Shown: positions 53,603 through 58,793 of the stretch, in pieces
Layout: each line of letters begins with the position of its first letter
How positions within the stretch are numbered: the first letter of the stretch is position 1
Assembly (NCBI GenBank): GCA_015296085.1
Contig: DVDT01000035.1
Coordinates: 1 to 58,793 of the forward strand
Length of the DNA stretch: 58,793 nt
DNA from: Trichormus sp. M33_DOE_039
GTDB taxonomy: Bacteria; Cyanobacteriota; Cyanobacteriia; Cyanobacteriales; Nostocaceae
Direction of reading: 5' to 3'
Translations under genes and position numbers: made by a program
Notes under the pieces: model-generated
Databases searched by the model: none
What the model was told of the DNA's origin: nothing
Seen by the model: the letters and a program-made list of their open reading frames with translations, nothing else

Positions 53603-54544
53603 CTATTCTTTAGTCCGAGTTCGCCAAGAAGTTGGGTCAACAGATTGCCCATGCACATACAAACCCCAGTGCAGATGAGGCCCAGTGGAAGCCCCTGTAG
53701 AACCAACTGCACCAATTAATTGTCCAGCCTTGACAATATCACCCTCTTTGACATTGATACGGCTGAGGTGCATAAAAATACTGACAACTCCTTGTCCATG
53801 ATCAATCCCAACTACATTGCCATGCACCCGAAATCCTTGAGAAACCCTACCAACCAAAGCAACCTTACCTGCGGCTGGGGCTGTTACAGGAGAACCTGCT
53901 GCACCAGCGTAGTCTAGACCGCGGTGATAGTAATCATTGGCAAACTTGCCATTATAGTAGCGACGTACACCATAAGGAGTGCTGAGTCGCCCTTTATTTG
54001 GTGCGAGAAATGACCCATTCCAAAACTTTTGCGGTGTTTGCAGGGCTTTAAAAGCTGCTACGCGATTAAGTTCGTATTCAGTAGCCCCATCAGCAGATTT
54101 TCCTGGTGGTAAAGTGATTCTCTGTACGGAGAACTTACGATTATTTACTTTTACAGCTAAGTTTTTTACCTCGCCATCACCAACAACTTTGAGTGTTCTA
54201 ATTCCTGGCTTTTCTAGTGGAGTTGTGGGGATAAAAGTGCGGTATTTGTTGGGTGCAATTTCGTAAGCTGGATAGGTTTTCTGTCCCACTGATACTTGTG
54301 GGTTAGTAGAATTATCGGGATTGTCTAAATTAATCAAAACAGATATAGTATCTCCCAAGCGAGGATTAGCGGGAGTTATTTGTACTTGTAAAGCTGCTAC
54401 AGGTAAAGAAAAACTCACAGGTAAAGCAGCACACAAGCCAATCAATAAATTGGTGAGATGATGATTATTTTTTGCTTTATCTCCTTTGATATTGCTATAC
54501 GGTAAATTTTTTTGAGAACTTTGAGAGGAATCTGCAATAGTCAT
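53603..54544 (-). CDS. M23-family peptidase (LytM type)
   Basis: 313 residues. An N-terminal signal or membrane segment (LTNLLIGLCAALPVSFSLPV, about 31-50) directs it out of the cytosol. A beta-sandwich region (about 55-155) resembling an Ig-like domain is followed by the M23 domain (about 190-310) with YHRGLDYAG (H-xxx-D), MHLSRI and HLHWGLYVHG, the zinc ligands. It cleaves peptidoglycan cross-links at septa or during envelope growth. Confidence 0.92.
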   Translation of the reverse strand: MTIADSSQSSQKNLPYSNIKGDKAKNNHHLTNLLIGLCAALPVSFSLPVAALQVQITPANPRLGDTISVLINLDNPDNSTNPQVSVGQKTYPAYEIAPNKYRTFIPTTPLEKPGIRTLKVVGDGEVKNLAVKVNNRKFSVQRITLPPGKSADGATEYELNRVAAFKALQTPQKFWNGSFLAPNKGRLSTPYGVRRYYNGKFANDYYHRGLDYAGAAGSPVTAPAAGKVALVGRVSQGFRVHGNVVGIDHGQGVVSIFMHLSRINVKEGDIVKAGQLIGAVGSTGASTGPHLHWGLYVHGQSVDPTSWRTRTKE

Positions 54545-54728
54545 AGAAATTAATAACCATACTTCACTTCTGCTGAAAGACTAACTGATGATTGCTAGTG
54601 TTTCCTAGCCGAAGCCAGTTTTTTGCTCAAAAAATATATTCTTTAAGTAGTTTTCTAGGGTCTAAACTATACTAACCGCAATATCTAGAATTGCAAATGA
54701 TGCTTATATTAACTTGACAAATGCTGAC

Positions 54729-55751
54729 TTAAGAGACCGCTGCTTCTAATAATTCTATTGTCCCGACAGTCGCATTGATTTCTACAGACATTCCAATTGG
54801 TAAAATAAATTTGTCTTGAATATGACCAATCATTGAACCGTACCAAGCAGGAATTTCTAATGGTAGGATGTGGTCTTGTAATACCTGCATTAATGTCAGT
54901 GATGGTTCATCCCCTTGGCTACAGTCACTACATTGTCCAAAAATAAAGCCAGAAATTTGATTAAGTATTCCGGCATTTTTTAACTGCGTTAACATTCGGT
55001 CTACCCGATAGATATCTTCGTTGGTATCTTCAACGAAGAGAATACTTTTATACCAAGAGGGTAGGTAGGGTGAACCAACCATTGCTGATAGGACTGATAA
55101 GTTACCACCGACAAGTTTTCCCTTGGCTTTTCCTGGCACTATGGTTTGCACTTGGCCTTCTGGAGAGTTAGTATTTTCGAGTCTGACTGCTTCGCCATCA
55201 AATAGAATGCGCTTGAGGTAGTCCAACATGAAAGGTGTCCAAGTAGATGTGGCGACTGGCCCATGAAAAGTGATAATTTGACTACGAGCATTGAGAGCTA
55301 ATAATAAAGCGGTGATATCGCTGTAGCCCATGAGAATTTTTGGATGGGAGCGAATCAAGGGGTAATTGAGTAAAGGTAAAATTCGATTACAGCCCCAACC
55401 GCCACGGATGGCGAGAATAGCTGTGACTGAGTCATCTGCAAACATATCATTTAAATCTTGGGCGCGATCGCTATCTTGGCCTGCTAAATAGCCATAACGA
55501 TCAAAAATATGTTTGCCTTGCTTAGTTTTTAATCCTAATCGCGTCAGATATTGCTGCACTACTTCAATATACTTAAGGTCAAAGATACCAGCAGGGGCGA
55601 CTAATCCCACAGTATCACCTGCTCTGAGGCGTGGTGGTTTAATGATAGTGTTGGCAGACAGCTGACCGTGGACAGTGAGTTGGGGAATTTGGGTAGCGAA
55701 AGTAGCTAAACTGAGAGTTTGCAAAAATTGACGGCGTTTAATCTTAGTCAT
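54729..55751 (-). CDS. ldcA: LD-carboxypeptidase (S66 family)
   Basis: 340 residues. N-terminal Tat-like signal with twin Arg (KIKRRQFLQTLSLATFATQI). The peptidase has GDTVGLVAPAG, IRGGWGCNRILPLL, the nucleophile Ser in MGYSDITALLLAL, Glu in VEDTNEDIYRVDRML and His in ILPLEIPAWYGSMIGHIQ. It recycles or trims peptidoglycan by removing the terminal D-Ala from muramoyl-tetrapeptide; the Tat signal would place it in the periplasm. Its start codon overlaps a TTAGTCA tandem repeat (55744-55776). Confidence 0.9.
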   Translation of the reverse strand: MTKIKRRQFLQTLSLATFATQIPQLTVHGQLSANTIIKPPRLRAGDTVGLVAPAGIFDLKYIEVVQQYLTRLGLKTKQGKHIFDRYGYLAGQDSDRAQDLNDMFADDSVTAILAIRGGWGCNRILPLLNYPLIRSHPKILMGYSDITALLLALNARSQIITFHGPVATSTWTPFMLDYLKRILFDGEAVRLENTNSPEGQVQTIVPGKAKGKLVGGNLSVLSAMVGSPYLPSWYKSILFVEDTNEDIYRVDRMLTQLKNAGILNQISGFIFGQCSDCSQGDEPSLTLMQVLQDHILPLEIPAWYGSMIGHIQDKFILPIGMSVEINATVGTIELLEAAVS

Positions 55752-55776
55752 TAGTCATTAGTCATTAGTCATTAGT
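55744..55776. repeat. heptamer tandem repeat (TTAGTCA) over a start codon
   Basis: Four full and one partial TTAGTCA unit. The last base triplet of the first unit and the next base provide the ATG of ldcA on the minus strand. Confidence 0.85.
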
Positions 55777-55821
55777 TTTCCCTTTACCTCCCCTACACCC
55801 TTACACCCCCATTCCCCATTT

Positions 55822-56118
55822 TTATTCCCACGTTGACACGTCTCGCAATACATGAGGAATTTCTCCTTGGGATAGGGGAAACTCTAAGATGGTTTCTCTG
55901 TAGCCTAAGTATCCAGATTCTGCAAATGATAACAGCATTCGCGCTAGTGCTAGCCAAACTTCTGGTTCATATTCCCAATCACGATAACGGGTAGAACGAC
56001 CAGCAATTGAACGCAATGCCCAAAAATAAGAATTCCTAACTACAGAACCACCCTTTTTGAACTCTGGTAAGTCCTCATGGTGTAAAAACAGCACTTGATT
56101 GTCAATTTTGGCTCTCAT
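55822..56118 (-). CDS. conserved hypothetical protein
   Basis: 98 residues, soluble, with many aromatic and charged residues (FLHHEDLPEFKKGGSVVRNS, RDWEYEPEVWLALARMLLSF). No domain recognised. It lies between ldcA and the hybrid kinase on the same strand. Confidence 0.65.
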   Translation of the reverse strand: MRAKIDNQVLFLHHEDLPEFKKGGSVVRNSYFWALRSIAGRSTRYRDWEYEPEVWLALARMLLSFAESGYLGYRETILEFPLSQGEIPHVLRDVSTWE

Positions 56119-56187
56119 AATCTATAGCATAACGAAATGCTGGGCATTGGAAATAGGGCATAGGTTATCTCTCTCCCCTACTTCTCC

Positions 56188-58188
56188 CTAACCTCTCTTC
56201 CTTAACAGATTCTTTTCAGATTTTCTTGATTCCAGAGAAAGTATACTGTGTAATGTTGCTAACAAGTCCTTTTGTGTGTAGGGTTTGGCCAGCAATTTTT
56301 TAACCCGCAGCGTTTTTGTTAGTTGGTTACTACTGACCAAACCACTGACAGCCACGATATTGATTGAGGGATTCATTTTCTGTAAGGCTTGAATGGTGGC
56401 ATTACCATCCATAGAAGGCATCATCATGTCTATTAAGACCAAGCTGATTTTATCTTGATGTTGGGCATATAGTGCGATCGCCTCGATGCCATCACTAGCA
56501 GTCAGTACTTGATAGTTGTAAGCTTCTAATAATATGGTGGTAGTTTCCAGAATTTGGGCTTCATCATCAACAGCTAGAATTAATTCGCCGTTACCTTTGA
56601 GTAATTCTAGGTCTTCTACTAGTGAAGTTGCTGCTGCTTCGACTGCTGGTAAAAATATCTCAAATTGTGTGCCTTGGCCAACTGCGCTGTGAACTTTGAC
56701 AAAACCATGATGACTTTTGATAATACCTTGTACGGTTGATAAACCTAGCCCTGTACCTTTACCAAAGTCTTTAGTCGTGAAGAAAGGCTCAAATATTCTA
56801 TCCAGTATTTCTGGTTCAATACCAATACCTGTATCTGTAATAGAGATTACAATATAATGTCCGACATTAGCATCAAGATTTAATCGGGCATAGTGTTCAT
56901 CAATAAATAAATTTTCTGCGCACAAGCTTAAACTTCCACCGTCTGGCATGGCATCACGGGCATTAACCACTAGGTTCATTAATACCTGATGTAAATTAGT
57001 CGCATCGCCAATCACAGTCCAAAGTTCTGGTTGAATATTCACAGAAAATTTAATGGATTTGGGAAATGTTTCTTGGACAAGTTGCTTAATTTCTGAAAAC
57101 AAGTAATTAATTTGTACAATCGTACGCTTGCCTTCAATACCGCGAGTAAACTGCAACACTTGCTTGACCAATGCTGCACCACGTTTAGCGTTAGATTCTA
57201 TAGTTTGAAACATCCGTTGAGAGCGATCGTCAACGTTGGGGAGTTTTATTTGTAGTAGTTGGGCTGCTGTTAAAATCGGAGTCAAAATATTATTGAGGTC
57301 ATGGGCAATACCGCCAGCTAGTGTGCCAATACTTTCTAATCTTTGAGCGCGCAAAAACTGACTTTCGAGTTGTTTCTTTTCTGTAATATCAGTGTTCACT
57401 GTCAGAATTGATTGCGGTTGTCCATCTTCGTCACGCATTACATTCCAGCGACTTGCAACAATAATTTTTTTCCCTTGTCGGGTTAATTGTTGCAATTCAC
57501 CTTGCCAAAAATCATACTCAGCCAAACTATTGAGGATATTTTGCAGTTGAGGGAAAGTTTCTGGTGCATAGAGTAACTGACGAATACTTTTGCCAATTAC
57601 TTCTTCAACCTGCCAGCCATATAAATTTTCCGCCCCTTTGTTCCAGAAACATATACGCTCATTCAAGTCTTTCACCAGCACAGCATCCGTGGTGATATCA
57701 AGTAAAGCCGCTTGCTCCCGTAATTTATTTTCTGCTTGTGTCCGCTCCTCAATCTCCACCGCTAAACGTTGATTTTGTACTTGTAGTTGTTTGGTCAAAT
57801 TGCGTAATCTCAGGTGGAGTTTGACGCGAGCTAAAACTTCTTCGTGTTGTAGTGGTTTGGTAATGTAATCTACTGCACCAAGACTCAAACCTTTGACTTT
57901 ATCTACAGTTTCCGAAAGGGCTGTCATGAAAATGATGGGAATATCTTTGGTTAATTCATTACTTTGCAAGCGACGACAAGTTTCAAAACCGTCTATTCCT
58001 GGCATGAGAATATCTAATAGAATCAAGTCAGGGGGGGCGTATTCAGCTCTGGACAAAGCACTTTCACCATCTTCTGCAACTAATACTGTATATCCAGTAT
58101 TGGCTAAAAAATCAAACAGCATTTCTAAATTGATGGGAGTGTCATCAACTATGAGGATGACACCTTGCTCAAGTGAATCAATAGCCAT
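56188..58188 (-). CDS. hybrid sensor histidine kinase (REC-PAS-HisKA-HATPase-REC)
   Basis: 666 residues, cytosolic. First receiver (about 12-125: VDDTPIN, phospho-Asp in PDLILLDILMPG), a coiled linker, a PAS domain (about 165-270: RICFWNKGAENLYGWQVEEV), HisKA with phospho-His in GGIAHDLNNILTP (about 295), HATPase (about 395-515: VVNARDAMPDGG, ISITDTGIGIEPEILDRIFE, GTGLGLSTV), and a second receiver (about 535-655: VDDEAQIL, VLIDMMMPSMDG). Signal input and output are unknown. A broken hybrid kinase follows upstream. Confidence 0.93.
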   Translation of the reverse strand: MAIDSLEQGVILIVDDTPINLEMLFDFLANTGYTVLVAEDGESALSRAEYAPPDLILLDILMPGIDGFETCRRLQSNELTKDIPIIFMTALSETVDKVKGLSLGAVDYITKPLQHEEVLARVKLHLRLRNLTKQLQVQNQRLAVEIEERTQAENKLREQAALLDITTDAVLVKDLNERICFWNKGAENLYGWQVEEVIGKSIRQLLYAPETFPQLQNILNSLAEYDFWQGELQQLTRQGKKIIVASRWNVMRDEDGQPQSILTVNTDITEKKQLESQFLRAQRLESIGTLAGGIAHDLNNILTPILTAAQLLQIKLPNVDDRSQRMFQTIESNAKRGAALVKQVLQFTRGIEGKRTIVQINYLFSEIKQLVQETFPKSIKFSVNIQPELWTVIGDATNLHQVLMNLVVNARDAMPDGGSLSLCAENLFIDEHYARLNLDANVGHYIVISITDTGIGIEPEILDRIFEPFFTTKDFGKGTGLGLSTVQGIIKSHHGFVKVHSAVGQGTQFEIFLPAVEAAATSLVEDLELLKGNGELILAVDDEAQILETTTILLEAYNYQVLTASDGIEAIALYAQHQDKISLVLIDMMMPSMDGNATIQALQKMNPSINIVAVSGLVSSNQLTKTLRVKKLLAKPYTQKDLLATLHSILSLESRKSEKNLLRKRG

Positions 58189-58223
58189 ATAGTTGGTATT
58201 TTTTAAAAATTTTTTAAAAATGT

Positions 58224-58697
58224 TTAAAACTGTTTAAGAAAATCTACAATTTGCTTGCCTTTAAAACCTTTGACAAGCTGACGTAAGTACTTTGCAAACG
58301 GTATTAATTTGTCATCTAATTCCTCTAAGTGTTGAGTTCTTTGAGCAATAGCTCTCAAATTGCCTCGCATTGCTAAATCCAGCAAAACTTTTAATTCATC
58401 GGATGATGGAGTAGCTAGTTGCCAGTTTTCGGTTTGAGGTTTTAGATCCTCATCTTCTGGTGTTGGTCGTAGCTTTCTTTCATATTGATAAATCCATTGT
58501 AAATTTAAATGAAATTGTAATTTTTCTAAAAGATCATCTATCTGGATAGGTTTGGGAAGAAAGTCATTACAACCAACTTCCTGACTCTGCTGTTGTTCAA
58601 CATCAAAAACACTAGCTGAAATGGCAATTACTACCGTTTTCTCTAATTCCGGTAACTCATTTCTTGCACCAAGCGTAGATACCCGTAAAAAAACCAA
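58224..58697 (-). pseudogene. 3' remnant of another hybrid kinase or receiver protein
   Basis: The readable frame gives the second half of a receiver domain (LPELEKTVVIAISASVFDVE, QQQSQEVGCNDFLPKPIQID) plus a polar tail (LRPTPEDEDLKPQTE, then LKVLLDLAMRGNLRAIAQRT). The expected first half of the receiver (acidic pocket and phospho-Asp) is absent upstream, where the text becomes non-coding. It is most likely the C-terminal end of a decayed hybrid kinase. The start shown is a TTG with no binding site and is not taken as real. Confidence 0.6.
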
Positions 58698-58793
58698 TAA
58701 TCAGTCCAAAACTATAACAACCGTCAAATCAAAACGGACAAGTATAGTTAGTTACAAATATAACTTAGCCTCTGTAGTATTACAGAAACAGAA

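Noticed and set aside
1-58793. tRNA, rRNA and other structured RNA genes, transposases, prophage
   Set aside because: None recognised on reading both strands; a covariance-model scan would be decisive for small RNAs.

Overview
The window looks like chromosome from a filamentous, heterocyst-type cyanobacterium (Nostoc/Anabaena group). The grounds are the very frequent HIP1 octamer GCGATCGC, short tandem heptamer/octamer repeats such as GGGGAATG, TTAGTCA and CTACACCC, and typical gene content: a CHASE2 sensor, an OCP C-terminal-domain homologue, a CtaA-like copper ATPase, ferredoxin sulfite reductase, a ComFB protein and DUF92/VTE6. No rRNA, tRNA, CRISPR array, IS transposase or prophage was recognised. 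The species is an inference.

Layout. 1-3.7 kb is a decayed accessory region: a serine hydrolase of the beta-lactamase fold, a small unknown gene, and several broken gene ends. 3.8-8.7 kb holds an alpha/beta hydrolase that has lost catalytic residues, two unknown proteins, an FtsE-like ATPase and a WecG/TagA glycosyltransferase. 9-12.1 kb is a signalling block: a NarL-type regulator, a REC-GAF-PP2C phosphatase and an RsbW-like kinase, which together suggest partner switching. 12.3-14.8 kb has a stand-alone carotenoid-binding CTDH (with a possible HCP remnant upstream), queG and a HAD phosphatase. 15.2-18.9 kb is a CHASE2 kinase, its response regulator and a degenerate kinase-like protein.

19-24.3 kb is the most interesting part: four small precursors with double-glycine leaders, followed on the same strand by a peptidase-containing ABC exporter (C39 triad intact) and an HlyD adaptor. 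Three precursors share a core of a kind I do not recognise (YILG, LFGN-x-GLT, FAW-xx-SF). No modification enzyme is visible, so this looks like a self-contained export system for largely unmodified peptides. Further along are cobU, a subtilase, an overlapping NTPase plus TPR gene pair bracketed by inverted copies of a 174-175 bp MITE-like repeat, and a second exporter (cNMP-binding plus dead C39 plus ABC) overlapping a parvulin gene.

35.5-58.8 kb is mostly housekeeping and conserved cyanobacterial genes: DUF92/VTE6, a VOC protein, a lipase, a TPR protein, rsmE, sir (with a fused ribbon-helix-helix tail), a small beta-barrel, an ADP-ribosylglycohydrolase, a CPBP protease, a TM2 protein, a CtaA-like copper ATPase, an FHA protein, ComFB, an M23 peptidase, an LD-carboxypeptidase and a hybrid histidine kinase, ending in the broken 3' end of another hybrid kinase. 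Short repeats have entered or touch several coding regions in frame.
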